A stretch of DNA of 64,000 nt from Leptotrichia shahii (GCF_008327825.1 NZ_AP019827.1:310001-374000), one strand, 5' to 3'; shown: positions 16,379 to 24,085, numbered from the stretch's first letter. Notes: generated by a model not told the origin, from the sequence alone. Numbers and translations: made by a program.

Positions 16379-16646
16379 TTTCCAGTATGTCCTCTATCAT
16401 TTCTTTTGCTGACGAATAACCTTTACCCATATTGCCAGTTCTTTCCATTTCTTCCGCCTCTTTAATAGCAGCCAATAACTCTTGTCTTGGGCGTGGATTC
16501 CTAATTTCAAAAGGTATCTTCTGTTCTTTTATTGCCTGTTTTAAGAATATGTTTATCGCTGTAGTTAAGTTCATTCCTAAGTCCTTAAATAACTCCTGTG
16601 CTTCTTTTTTAGTAGTATCATCTATATTTATAGTTGTTGCACTCAT
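16368..16646 (-). CDS. dinJ: DinJ/RelB-family antitoxin
   Basis: A 92-residue antitoxin: an N-terminal ribbon-helix-helix DNA-binding part (ATTINIDDTTKKEAQELFKD, then LGMNLTTAINIFLKQ) and a C-terminal toxin-wrapping tail. ATG 16646 is chosen because AAGGAG lies 8 bp upstream; a GTG three codons earlier overlaps that site. A near-palindromic AT-rich sequence at 16,668-16,687 lies just upstream and is the likely self-operator. It pairs with the YafQ toxin directly downstream. Confidence 0.93.
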   Translation of the reverse strand: MSATTINIDDTTKKEAQELFKDLGMNLTTAINIFLKQAIKEQKIPFEIRNPRPRQELLAAIKEAEEMERTGNMGKGYSSAKEMIEDILENEE

Positions 16647-16667
16647 TTTTATCACTCCTTAAATATT

Positions 16668-16687
16668 TATATTATATATATATTATA
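16668..16687. promoter_or_regulatory. Likely DinJ operator palindrome
   Basis: A 20-bp imperfect palindrome of TATATTATAT/ATATATTATA type, 22 bp before the antitoxin start. The matching site at the second locus (20,499-20,518) is a closer palindrome. Confidence 0.45.
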
Positions 16688-17648
16688 CACTTAAAATATA
16701 TAAAAAGCAATAAAAAAGTCTGAAATTTTACATCAGGCCCATTTATTTAAGTTCAATAATTTTATTTCCAACGTTCGTTCGCTTTTGGCTGTATTTACTG
16801 AAAATTTTTGCAATCTCTCGTGTTTCCTTGTTATCTATTCAACCACTTATCATTATTGCTCTCGTCTACTGTCTGCACCATTTATATTTTTGGTGCATTT
16901 TTTTAGAATTTGGTGCAAATTTTTCCGTGATTTTCCATTTTTTTGTAAGACCTTTTTATCTATTCAATCGTTTATAATTTCTAGCTTCGTTTGTCTATTG
17001 CACCATTTATATTTTTGGTGCAAAATTTATTAATTTGGTGCAGTGTGTATATACCGTTATTTATATATTCCTGTATAATTTGCAACCTTTTTAAGTGGGT
17101 GCATTTTGGTTACTTTTTGGTTTTTACTGCCACTTTTTGCCATTATTATTTGGTTTTGGTTACCGTTTCAATATACCATAATTACAGGCTTATTTGATGT
17201 TTTGCACTCTTTTATAAAGGGGTGCATTTTGAAAAAAAGTGGGTGCATTTACTGAAATTTTTTGCAAATATTTTCATTTTTGGTTGTTACCTTTAATCCT
17301 TATTATTACTGTGTTCTTTAGCATTTTGCAACCATTAAAATTGGTTGTGTTTTTGGTTACTTTTTGGTTGTATTTCCAATTCTAATTGGTTGCATTATTA
17401 AATTTTTATGGAGTAGTACCATTATGAAATACACTACTAGCCTTTGGATTGGTAACATAATTATACCATATTTTGCATAGAATTTGAATCAGCTGGAAAA
17501 TAATTTATATCAAAAAAGGACTACTCAAATTTGAATAATCCTTTTTTTTATTAGCTAGATTTTTCGTTTTAAAATTGCAAAAGTAGTGATATTTTTATTG
17601 GTACTCGCAAACCCCCATAAATAGCGACTTCGTTTTTTTACTTTTTGA
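16688..17648. other. Gene-free right part of element 1
   Basis: No gene seen. The main content is the hairpin and repeat array at 16,826-17,400. Near 17,510-17,550 an inverted repeat GGACTACTCAAATTTGAATAATCC is followed by T residues, which looks like a terminator. Confidence 0.5.
16826..17400. repeat. Array of six related hairpins built on GGTGCA / GGTTGCA
   Basis: Hairpins: TGCACCA/TGGTGCA (16874-16897), TTGCACCA/TGGTGCAA (16998-17023), TGCAACC/GGGTGCA (17081-17103), TGCACTC/GGGTGCA (17203-17226), CAACCA/TGGTTG (17329-17347), CCAATT/AATTGG (17376-17389). Extra half-sites occur between them. The first two hairpins belong to a longer direct repeat that starts at TATCTATTCAA (16,832 and 16,958). 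Confidence 0.65.
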
Positions 17649-17668
17649 GGTTAGACCACGGTTAGACC
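17649..17668 (+). repeat. Period-11 direct repeat pair (GGTTAGACC), right end of element 1
   Basis: GGTTAGACC at 17649-17657 and 17660-17668, matching the left-end pair at 8158-8177 in sequence, spacing and orientation. Confidence 0.6.
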
Positions 17669-17718
17669 AAAATGAAAATTTTACCCCCATTTTTAATGGC
17701 TTTCTCTTAAAAAAGTAG

Positions 17719-17893
17719 TTTTTTCTTCAAAACTCCTTTTTAAATATGCTATCACAAGGGTAGCATATTTTTTTTGCCATTTTTTTACAAAGTAAGGTAA
17801 TACAGTACCAAAAAGGTATTCTATTACCTTTTTCATTTTTTATGATTTTCTATTTTTTTGTAATTTTTTATAAAAAGGTACTCATTTACCTTA
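17719..17893 (+). repeat. 175-bp direct repeat, right copy (element 1 / element 2 junction)
   Basis: Second copy of 7,981-8,155. It marks the right edge of element 1 and at the same time the left edge of the decayed second element. Confidence 0.7.
17744..17775 (+). terminator. Terminator hairpin inside the right repeat
   Basis: Same stem ATATGCTA/TAGCATAT and T run as at 8,006. Confidence 0.75.
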
Positions 17894-17895
17894 TC

Positions 17896-17915
17896 CGTTG
17901 GACTAGCGTTGGACT
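17896..17915 (+). repeat. Period-11 direct repeat pair (CGTTGGACT), element 2
   Basis: CGTTGGACT at 17896-17904 and 17907-17915, in the place equivalent to the GGTTAGACC pair of element 1 but with a different sequence. No partner pair was found to the right, in line with a lost right end. Confidence 0.55.
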
Positions 17916-17965
17916 CCAAATTCAATGCCTGCAAATTATCAGTTTTGTTGGATCAACTTATAGTT

Positions 17966-18545
17966 TTAATTTACATCATTTAAAAATTTGATGTTGTCCA
18001 TTGATACAGTCAATTCCTCGATGTCTGATTGAATATAGTATTCGTTCTTAGTGCTGATGTCCTCGTGTCCTAGTATATCGGTTATATTAAACGCTATTTA
18101 TTTTTTGATTGTTCATAAAGGTTGCCAATGTCTTTCGGCAATCGTGTGGCTTATGGTTCATTTCTAACTCTTCCAGTGTTTTATAAAATTTTTCCCTGAA
18201 ATAATTTGTACATATCGGCTTGTTTTCCTTTTTCTTTTTCTCAAATACCCATTTTTTGTTATATAGCAAATATTCAGTTGGACTGCTCTCATATAGTCCT
18301 TTCACTAGCTGAAATATATCCTTGTGTATAGGTATTTGTCTATGTTTCCCTTTTTCCGTCTTATTTCCACCAAATATGATTCCATTTATCAAGTCAACAT
18401 TCTCTTTTTTTAAATTAACAGCTTCCCCAATCCGCATTCCTGTATAAATCATAATTAAAATGTATTCTACCCAATCAATTTTAATATTATCCCACAGTTT
18501 TTTAATATCATAACCAGTAAATATATTTATTTCTTTTTCATTTCT
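17966..18545 (-). pseudogene. Truncated and frameshifted integrase of element 2
   Basis: The C-terminal half of a tyrosine integrase close to the one at 8,228: TGMRIGEAVNLKKENVDL, GNKTEKGKH, and KPHDCRK can be read. The reading frame breaks after NNQKINSV by one extra base near 18,085, so the GH...Y part with the catalytic tyrosine is out of frame. The N-terminal arm-binding and core-binding domains are missing; homology stops at about 18,545, next to the unrelated gene at 18,589. It cannot make an active recombinase, so element 2 would depend on another integrase. Confidence 0.85.
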
Positions 18546-18588
18546 CTCTCTCCTATCTATTTTATTAAATTTTCATTTAATACATATT

Positions 18589-19443
18589 TTAAAAATTGGA
18601 AACATAATTGTAAAAATATCTAAGTGTTTTACTATTTTCAGATCCAATTGCATTATATCTAACACAATTTGCTGTGTACCAATTCATTACATTATCTTCA
18701 TCCGAAAGATTAGAATTATTAACAAAACTTGAATCTGATTTTTTTATAAATCTCAAAAGAGCAGCTGATAAATCAGGTCTGTTACCACTATAAATTGCAG
18801 GAAAATTAACGTGATTTCTCCCTATGTTATGACATACTTCATTTGAACCAAAAAAAGTATTGAAATTAACTCTTATATAAACACCTTCTTCTTTAGTTAT
18901 GTTTATTCCATTGGATGTAATTGTTTGAGATTGTTGTGAACGTGTTCCTGTTTCCTCTTTTCTATTAATATTAGACTGTTGTTGTGTTTGTGCTGATTGC
19001 ATAGTTTGAACAGAAGCCATATTTTGACTTTCCATTTGCCTTTTTAATCGTTCTTCCTGTTCTGTTTCCAATTTTGCTATTTTACCCTGCATATTTAAGA
19101 TATAGAATATTCCACTAAAAAGTATAATTGCAGATAATCCAATTATTACTCCAATTAAAATTTTAATTGTCTTATTGTTATTTCCTTCCATTACTTCCAT
19201 TTTCTCCTTAACTTTAAAAATGATTTTTCCAAATAGCAAATTAATTATCAAAAAAATATCCAAAAACTCAACATCACTCAACTCATATTCTTTCCTAATA
19301 AATTTCATTTCTTCAATAGTAAAATTACTAGTTCCATTTATTTTTCTTGAAAATGCTGAAAGAGTTATTTTTAATTTATGTGCAAGTGTTTTATTGTTGT
19401 CTTCGTGTAAACTCATTTTCGATTTTAAAAGATTTTTTCTCAT
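18589..19443 (-). CDS. Membrane protein with N-terminal helix-turn-helix-like domain
   Basis: 284 residues. Residues 1-65 match the small element HTH proteins (LAHKLKITLSAFSRKINGT, then ELSDVEFLDIF), but instead of ending there the frame runs on through a hydrophobic linker into one clear membrane helix (about 96-117, LIGVIIGLSAIILFSGIFYI). A coiled-coil and Gln/Ser-rich linker and a ~100-residue outside domain with two Cys follow. An internal ATG at 19,200 has AAGGAG just upstream, so a 203-residue membrane protein may be made alone. Either this is a true fusion or the HTH gene lost its stop. It is transcribed away from the XRE gene. Function unknown; superinfection exclusion is one guess. 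Confidence 0.65.
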   Translation of the reverse strand: MRKNLLKSKMSLHEDNNKTLAHKLKITLSAFSRKINGTSNFTIEEMKFIRKEYELSDVEFLDIFLIINLLFGKIIFKVKEKMEVMEGNNNKTIKILIGVIIGLSAIILFSGIFYILNMQGKIAKLETEQEERLKRQMESQNMASVQTMQSAQTQQQSNINRKEETGTRSQQSQTITSNGINITKEEGVYIRVNFNTFFGSNEVCHNIGRNHVNFPAIYSGNRPDLSAALLRFIKKSDSSFVNNSNLSDEDNVMNWYTANCVRYNAIGSENSKTLRYFYNYVSNF

Positions 19444-19478
19444 TTTAAATCTCTTATCCTTTGCTAATTAGTAAAATG

Positions 19479-19531
19479 ATTATATCATAAATTAAAATTT
19501 TATCAAGATTAATTCAATTAAATTGATAAAA
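19479..19531. promoter_or_regulatory. Leftward promoter and operator between the element 2 regulators
   Basis: Minus-strand promoter: TTGATA (19506-19501), 16 bp, TATAAT (19484-19479). A perfect 9-bp inverted repeat TTTTATCAA (19498-19506) / TTGATAAAA (19523-19531) covers that -35 box, a likely binding site for the XRE protein. Confidence 0.65.
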
Positions 19532-19557
19532 TATATTGATTTTAAAGGAGAATTACT

Positions 19558-19893
19558 ATGGAAAATGTAGGAAAAAGATTAAAGAATTTAAGGGAAAAGT
19601 ATAAATTTTCTTTGGAAGAAGTGGCTAGAAAGATAAAATCATCTGTTGGAACTATTTCACGATATGAAAATAACGAAAGAAAAATAAATAGTGAGAGTTT
19701 AATTAAGTTATCTAATTTATATAATTTATATAATGTTTCACCTGAATACATATTGTATGGTACTGAAAAAGATTATAATGATTTAGAATCAAATATCGTA
19801 TCATTTTTTAAGAATGAAAATATAAATATTGAAGAAAAAGAGGAATTGTTTAATAAAATTCAAAATGCTTTTTTTAAGGAAAAATTCAAATAA
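19558..19893 (+). CDS. XRE-family transcriptional repressor
   Basis: 111 residues. A standard Cro/CI-type helix-turn-helix fills residues 3-62 (GKRLKNLREKYKFSLEEVA, VGTISRYENNERKI), followed by the LSNLYNLYNVSPEYILYGT end of the domain and a short helical tail. AAAGGAG precedes ATG 19558. It faces the gene at 18,589 across a 114-bp region with a 9-bp inverted repeat, so it probably controls that gene and itself. This mirrors the repressor/HTH layout of element 1. Confidence 0.88.
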   Translation: MENVGKRLKNLREKYKFSLEEVARKIKSSVGTISRYENNERKINSESLIKLSNLYNLYNVSPEYILYGTEKDYNDLESNIVSFFKNENINIEEKEELFNKIQNAFFKEKFK

Positions 19894-19942
19894 AATCAAG
19901 AAAATGATAACGTGTGTTTTAAGAATGAATTATTAAATTTAT

Positions 19943-19973
19943 GGGACTGCTTTTTGGAGTAAGTCCCTTTTAT
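19943..19973 (+). terminator. Terminator of the XRE repressor gene
   Basis: Stem GGGACT (19943-19948)/AGTCCC (19962-19967), then TTTTATT. Confidence 0.75.
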
Positions 19974-20109
19974 TATTCGCTCGTATATCCGTGTAATAGC
20001 CTTGTAGCATTCGTTAAAAAATTTTTTGGATAAATAACCTTTCCTTGAAATGAAAAAGTCTACCAGAACGATACTAATTGATTTTTTTAATTTATATAAA
20101 ATAATTTCA

Positions 20110-20143
20110 AGAAAAAATCACGGCTAAATTAATAACTGTGATT
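20110..20143 (-). terminator. Terminator after the decayed antitoxin locus
   Basis: Stem AATCACGG/CTGTGATT (20116-20123, 20136-20143), a copy of the one at 16,040. Confidence 0.7.
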
Positions 20144-20151
20144 CAATCAGT

Positions 20152-20478
20152 TTATCCAAATAAATCGCTGTGAGTTCCTATATCTGTCAAATATAACAAA
20201 AGTTCATCATTTTCCAGTATGTCCTTTATCATTTCTTTTGAAGAAGAATATCTTTTTCCCGTATTGGGATTTTTCTTCATTTCCTCTACTTCCCTTAATG
20301 CTTCTAATAATTCTTGACTTGGACGTGGATTTCCAATCTCAAAAGGTATTCTTTGCTCCTTTACTAATTGTTTTAAAAATACATTTACTGCTGTACTCAA
20401 ATTCATTCCCATATCTTTTAACAATTCTTGGGCTTCTTTTTTAGTATTCTCATCTATATTTATAGTTGTTGCACTCAT
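20152..20478 (-). CDS. DinJ/RelB antitoxin fused to the last residues of a deleted YafQ toxin
   Basis: 108 residues from ATG 20478 (AGGGAG-type site upstream; the GTG three codons earlier overlaps it). Residues 1-90 match the antitoxin at 16,368 closely (ATTINIDENTKKEAQELLKD, LSTAVNVFLKQ). At the point where that antitoxin ends (DILENEE, stop) this one reads DILENDE and runs straight into LLLYLTDIGTHSDLFG, the C-terminus of YafQ. So about 270 bp, nearly the whole toxin gene, has been cut out in frame. The product could still repress its operator or neutralise the intact YafQ of element 1. The same tail contains the toxin's THSDLFG but not the rest of its active site. Confidence 0.85.
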   Translation of the reverse strand: MSATTINIDENTKKEAQELLKDMGMNLSTAVNVFLKQLVKEQRIPFEIGNPRPSQELLEALREVEEMKKNPNTGKRYSSSKEMIKDILENDELLLYLTDIGTHSDLFG

Positions 20479-20498
20479 TTCTATCACTCCCTAAAATT

Positions 20499-20518
20499 TA
20501 TAATATATGTATATTATA
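20499..20518. promoter_or_regulatory. Operator palindrome of the antitoxin fusion gene
   Basis: TATAATATATGTATATTATA, an almost perfect 20-bp palindrome 20 bp upstream of the start. Confidence 0.5.
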
Positions 20519-20798
20519 CATCCAAAATATTTAAAAATCAATTATTATTTAATAAAAAATACCACTCAAATAGTGACTCTGTGGCTGACGTTCTTACATA
20601 ACACTTAAACTTTCATTCAGTTATCACAGATATACAGCATAAATATTCTTATCTACAATATAGTTATAAAAAAAATGCAGAGGTCAAGATTTTTCATTTC
20701 ATAATTTTTTTATAACAATTTATAAACAAATTAAATTAACGGTTGCTAATTTTCTTACCTAAATTACAATATTAATTGCAACATTTTACCAAATTTTT

Positions 20799-21160
20799 TT
20801 AAAAACTAATTTCATGTAAAAATTTTTCAAATGGTGTTGCATAGTTTAAACATTTTCTTGGTCTTGAATTTATTAGTATCAAGGTTCTTATCAAGTCTTC
20901 TGTATCTACTTTTGATATATTAGTATTCTTTGGGTAAAATTCTCTTAGAAGACTGTTGCTGTTTTCATTACACCCTCTCTGCCACGAGCAATAAGGATCT
21001 GCAAAATAGAAATCTATTCCCAGCTTCTCCACTTCTTCCTAGCATGAAAATTACTTGCCCTTGTCTGATAAAAGTCTTAAATGCTTCTTTGGGAATATTG
21101 GTTGTCAGATATTTTATTGTTTCCAGTATTGAATTTTTACTTCTATTTGCCATCTTTATT
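20799..21160 (-). pseudogene. IS30-family transposase fragment
   Basis: C-terminal third of an IS30 transposase in two frames. The 5' part reads RSKNSILETIKYLTTNIPKE; after a shift the frame continues FYFADPYCSWQRGCNENSN and ends SRPRKCLNYATPFEKF, the conserved IS30 catalytic C-terminus with its W-x-R-G-x-N-E-N signature. The N-terminal helix-turn-helix and first catalytic Asp are missing. A hairpin near 20,741-20,783 (GTTGC...GCAAC) may be the remains of an inverted repeat end. It marks the right side of the accessory region. Confidence 0.85.
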
Positions 21161-21173
21161 GCTACACAAAATT

Positions 21174-21228
21174 ATAAAAAAGGAGTAAAATTTTCAAATA
21201 TTTTAATCTTTTGAAAAATTTTTGCTCC
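21174..21228 (-). terminator. Terminator of the ABC ATPase gene
   Basis: Long hairpin on the minus strand: GGAG and AAAATTTTTCAAA pair with TTTGAAAATTTT and CTCC, followed by a run of T. It starts 11 bp after the stop. Confidence 0.85.
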
Positions 21229-21238
21229 ATAATTTTTA

Positions 21239-22024
21239 TTATTTCACAATCAACCAAGGCCTCTCATTTTCCCAAACAATTTTTATTGGCATTTCGAACA
21301 TCTCCGACAAAATTTTATCTGTCAAAATATCTTTTTTTCTTCCTTTTGCAAAAACTTTTCCATCTTTCAAAAGAGTTATATGAGTTATTGCTGGAATCAC
21401 TTCCTCAATTTGGTGTGTAACATAGATAAATGGAATAGCATTTTCATTTTTAGAATTTTTTTCTAAGACTGACAATAAATATTCTCTTGATTTTACATCC
21501 AATCCTGAACATGGCTCATCCAAAATCAGCAAATCTGGTTCATTCATAAATGCCCTTGCAAGTAATGTCCGTCTTTGCTCACCTTGCGACAATGTTGCAA
21601 AATATTTGTCCTTGATGTATGTTATTCCAAAATCTTCGATTATTTTTTCAGCTTTTATTCTGTCTTTCTCTGTTACTTCCTGATAAATTCCAATCGAATT
21701 GAATTTCCCAGAAATTACAACATCTTCTAGTTTTTCGGAATTCAATGTACTCAAAAAATTATTTAAAGTAGAACTTACAAAACCTACTCTATCTCGAATT
21801 TTTGTCCAAGCATAATTTCCAAATTTATGACCAAAAACTCGCATTTCTCCTGAAGTTGGAAAATTATAAGCCGGAATCATTCCCAAAAGAGTGGATTTAC
21901 CGGAACCATTCAGCCCCAGTAAAGCCCAGTTTTCTCCTTTATTTATGTGCCAGTTTATCCCTTTTAAAATTTCTCTGCCTTCCCTCTTGAAAGTTATGTT
22001 TTCGTAATGTAAAATTTCTTCCAT
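21239..22024 (-). CDS. ABC transporter ATP-binding protein (YlmA/ModF-like)
   Basis: A 261-residue single ATPase: Walker A GLNGSGKST, Q-loop region, signature LSQGEQRR, Walker B LLILDEP and the H-loop THQIEE. WHINKGENWALLGLNGSGKS near the N-terminus (NW and LLG) is typical of the YlmA/ModF group, ATPases often found without a permease gene nearby. No permease or binding protein is adjacent here, and the substrate is unknown. ATG 22024 follows GAAAGGAAAG. It has its own strong terminator and is separate from leuB by about 90 bp. Confidence 0.85.
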   Translation of the reverse strand: MEEILHYENITFKREGREILKGINWHINKGENWALLGLNGSGKSTLLGMIPAYNFPTSGEMRVFGHKFGNYAWTKIRDRVGFVSSTLNNFLSTLNSEKLEDVVISGKFNSIGIYQEVTEKDRIKAEKIIEDFGITYIKDKYFATLSQGEQRRTLLARAFMNEPDLLILDEPCSGLDVKSREYLLSVLEKNSKNENAIPFIYVTHQIEEVIPAITHITLLKDGKVFAKGRKKDILTDKILSEMFEMPIKIVWENERPWLIVK

Positions 22025-22116
22025 AAAACTTTCCTTTCTTTTTTGCTATTATTTATAAAAATTATTTTTTCAATCATTTACATGAAATTAATTTTGAGGA
22101 AATTTAAAAAATAAAA

Positions 22117-23175
22117 TTATATTCTATTAGCAATTTCAGTTCCCATTTCAGCCGTTCCAACTTTTTTCATTCCATCAGTATAAATATCCACTGTTCTGAA
22201 TCCATCTTGCAACACTTCTTCGATTGCTTTTTCAATTGCATCTGCTTCTTTTGTCAAGTTAAATGCGTATCTTAACATCATTGCTGCTGATAAAATTGTT
22301 GCGATCGGGTTTGCTATGTTTTGTCCTGCGATATCTGGTGCTGAACCGTGGCTTGGTTCATAAAGTCCAACTTTTCCATCTCCTAAACTTGCTGATGGCA
22401 ACATTCCAAGTGATCCTGTAAGCATTGAAGCCTCATCTGACAAAATATCTCCAAACATATTATCTGTCAAAATTACATCAAATTGTCTTGGATTTGCAAT
22501 CAATTGCATTGCAGCGTTGTCCACATACATGTGAGAAACTTCCACTTCTGGATAATCTTTTGCAAGTTCATTTACTGTTTTTCTCCACAATTTTGAAGTA
22601 TCTAAAACATTGTGTTTATCCACACTTGTAATTTTTTTTCCTCTTAATTTTGCAATTTCAAATGCTTTTTTTGTGATTCTTTCAATTTCCCCTTTTGTAT
22701 ATGGCAATGTGTCGACAGCTTTTTCATCAGAATATTCTCTAGGACCAAAATAGATTCCTCCTGTAAGCTCTCTAACTATCATTACATCTAGCCCTTCTCC
22801 AATTATTTCATCTTTCAATGGACTAGCACTTTTTAATTGTTTAAACAGAACCGCTGGTCTTAAATTTGTGTAAACTCCCAATTCTTTTCTTATCGCAAGA
22901 AGTCCTTTTTCAGGTCTTTTATCAGGCTCAACATTATCCCATTTAGGCCCTCCAACTGATCCTAACAAAATCGAGTCACTCTCTTTACAAATTTTCGCAG
23001 TTTCTTCAGAATAAGGAATCCCATATTTATCAATAGATTCTCCTCCCAAATATCCTTGCGTATACTCAAATTTATGCCCAAATTTTTCTCCAATTCTATC
23101 CAAAACTTTTACCGCTTCATCAACGATTTCTGGACCAATTCCATCTCCATTTAATACTGCAATTTTATAGTTCAT
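22117..23175 (-). CDS. leuB: 3-isopropylmalate dehydrogenase LeuB
   Basis: 352 residues, full length. NAD-dependent oxidation and decarboxylation of 3-isopropylmalate to the leucine oxo-acid. Visible signatures are the N-terminal [21 protein letters not shown], the substrate-binding [10 protein letters not shown], the Tyr/Lys pair region [16 protein letters not shown], the metal-binding [13 protein letters not shown] and the NAD loop [16 protein letters not shown] 23175 has GAAAGGAAG ahead. In transcription order it is the last leu gene, separated from leuD by about 6 kb of accessory genes. Confidence 0.97.
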   Translation of the reverse strand: MNYKIAVLNGDGIGPEIVDEAVKVLDRIGEKFGHKFEYTQGYLGGESIDKYGIPYSEETAKICKESDSILLGSVGGPKWDNVEPDKRPEKGLLAIRKELGVYTNLRPAVLFKQLKSASPLKDEIIGEGLDVMIVRELTGGIYFGPREYSDEKAVDTLPYTKGEIERITKKAFEIAKLRGKKITSVDKHNVLDTSKLWRKTVNELAKDYPEVEVSHMYVDNAAMQLIANPRQFDVILTDNMFGDILSDEASMLTGSLGMLPSASLGDGKVGLYEPSHGSAPDIAGQNIANPIATILSAAMMLRYAFNLTKEADAIEKAIEEVLQDGFRTVDIYTDGMKKVGTAEMGTEIANRI

Positions 23176-23196
23176 TTTTGCACTTCCTTTCTTTTA

Positions 23197-23724
23197 TTAA
23201 CAAATATTTATTTCTTTTATTTTTTTATTTAAAGAATCCCAAACAACAGTAAATAACTCATGTATAAAAAATTTACCTTCGTACATATTGACTATTATTT
23301 CCTCATATTCCACATCAATATCAATTTTTTCAGATTCCAACAACTTTTTTAACATTTTTTTTGTAACAATTTTTTTCTGCAAGATTTTTTCTGTATCATT
23401 TTTTCCAATTATTTTCAATAATTTCTTTTTTACATTTTCTATTCCATAAAATTCTATATGTTTCAAAATTATTTTTGGCATATCTTCTGAAGGTTCAGAA
23501 TTATTCATAAGGCATTCTATAATTGTATCTTTAGTTTTTTCCAAATAATAATCTATCTCATTTTCCAATAAATTATTTGCTTTCGATATTATAATTTTTT
23601 TTGTAAATTTTGACTCATTGTCCCAAAATACAAAAACTTTTACTTTGTGATTTCTCCATATAATTTCTTTAAATTCTCCATCTTCAAATATTTCTGTTGA
23701 TTTCCAATCTACATAATTTTCCAT
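23197..23724 (-). CDS. DUF2262-like hypothetical protein
   Basis: 175 residues, cytoplasmic, acidic and Lys/Ile-rich. The core (KKLLKIIGKNDTEKILQK, then LKKLLESEKIDIDVEYEE) matches the protein at 28,674 (KELLKIIGKEDTEKIMKN, KKLLDNDEIEIVIDYGE), and the opening IIWRNHKVKVFV matches VIWKGEEIRVSL at 27,833. All three belong to one family that I place, with moderate trust, near DUF2262. Such families are often multi-copy in oral anaerobes. Function unknown; an immunity or signalling role is speculative. AGAGGTG precedes ATG 23724. Confidence 0.65.
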   Translation of the reverse strand: MENYVDWKSTEIFEDGEFKEIIWRNHKVKVFVFWDNESKFTKKIIISKANNLLENEIDYYLEKTKDTIIECLMNNSEPSEDMPKIILKHIEFYGIENVKKKLLKIIGKNDTEKILQKKIVTKKMLKKLLESEKIDIDVEYEEIIVNMYEGKFFIHELFTVVWDSLNKKIKEINIC

Positions 23725-23830
23725 TTACACCTCTTTTGACTAACTTTATTCTGCTATACCCTCTTCCCACTAAAAATATCTTGAGATTTCCTACATTGTC
23801 TCAAGTGTTTCTTTAATTGAAATTTTCTCA

Positions 23831-24085
23831 TCATTTTTGTAAGTCTTCTATTAGCTCATCTACACTATCAAAAGTTTTGCTTAATCCGATACCTTTTTCA
23901 ACTTCATCCAAAACCTTTAAAGTTTCTTCATTTGGAACTTTCAACTCAAACGGAATTCCCTGCTCCAAAATACACTTCTTCAAAAATAGATTCATAGCAG
24001 TACTCATATTAAGCCCCATTTTCTTAAACAGAGTTTCTGCTTCCTTTTTCACATTTTCATCAACTCTTGCTGTTACTGTAGCCAT
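23831..24085 (-). CDS. Orphan DinJ/RelB-family antitoxin
   Basis: 84 residues with the ribbon-helix-helix opening (VTARVDENVKKEAETLFKK, LNMSTAMNLFLKK) and a short C-terminal tail. AAAGGAG supports ATG 24085. Its stop overlaps an ATGATG where a toxin would start, but the frame there closes after 26 codons and contains no YafQ signature. The toxin gene has therefore been lost. A TAATAC/GTAATTATATTAC palindrome-like stretch lies upstream (about 24,098-24,135). This is the third antitoxin of this family in the window and the second without a toxin. Confidence 0.88.
   Translation of the reverse strand: MATVTARVDENVKKEAETLFKKMGLNMSTAMNLFLKKCILEQGIPFELKVPNEETLKVLDEVEKGIGLSKTFDSVDELIEDLQK

Noticed and set aside
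16785-17197. Two plus-strand frames of 68-82 codons in the hairpin array
   Set aside because: Composition is Phe/Ile/Cys-rich as expected from T-rich repeats; no ribosome site and no protein-like pattern.
16826-17400. Repeat array considered as a CRISPR
   Set aside because: Repeats are short, uneven and spaced irregularly, form variable hairpins, and no cas gene is in the window.
21169-21190. AAAAGGAGTAAAATTTTC considered as the right attachment core of element 2
   Set aside because: It is one arm of the long terminator hairpin behind the ABC ATPase gene; likeness to the core is short and by chance.
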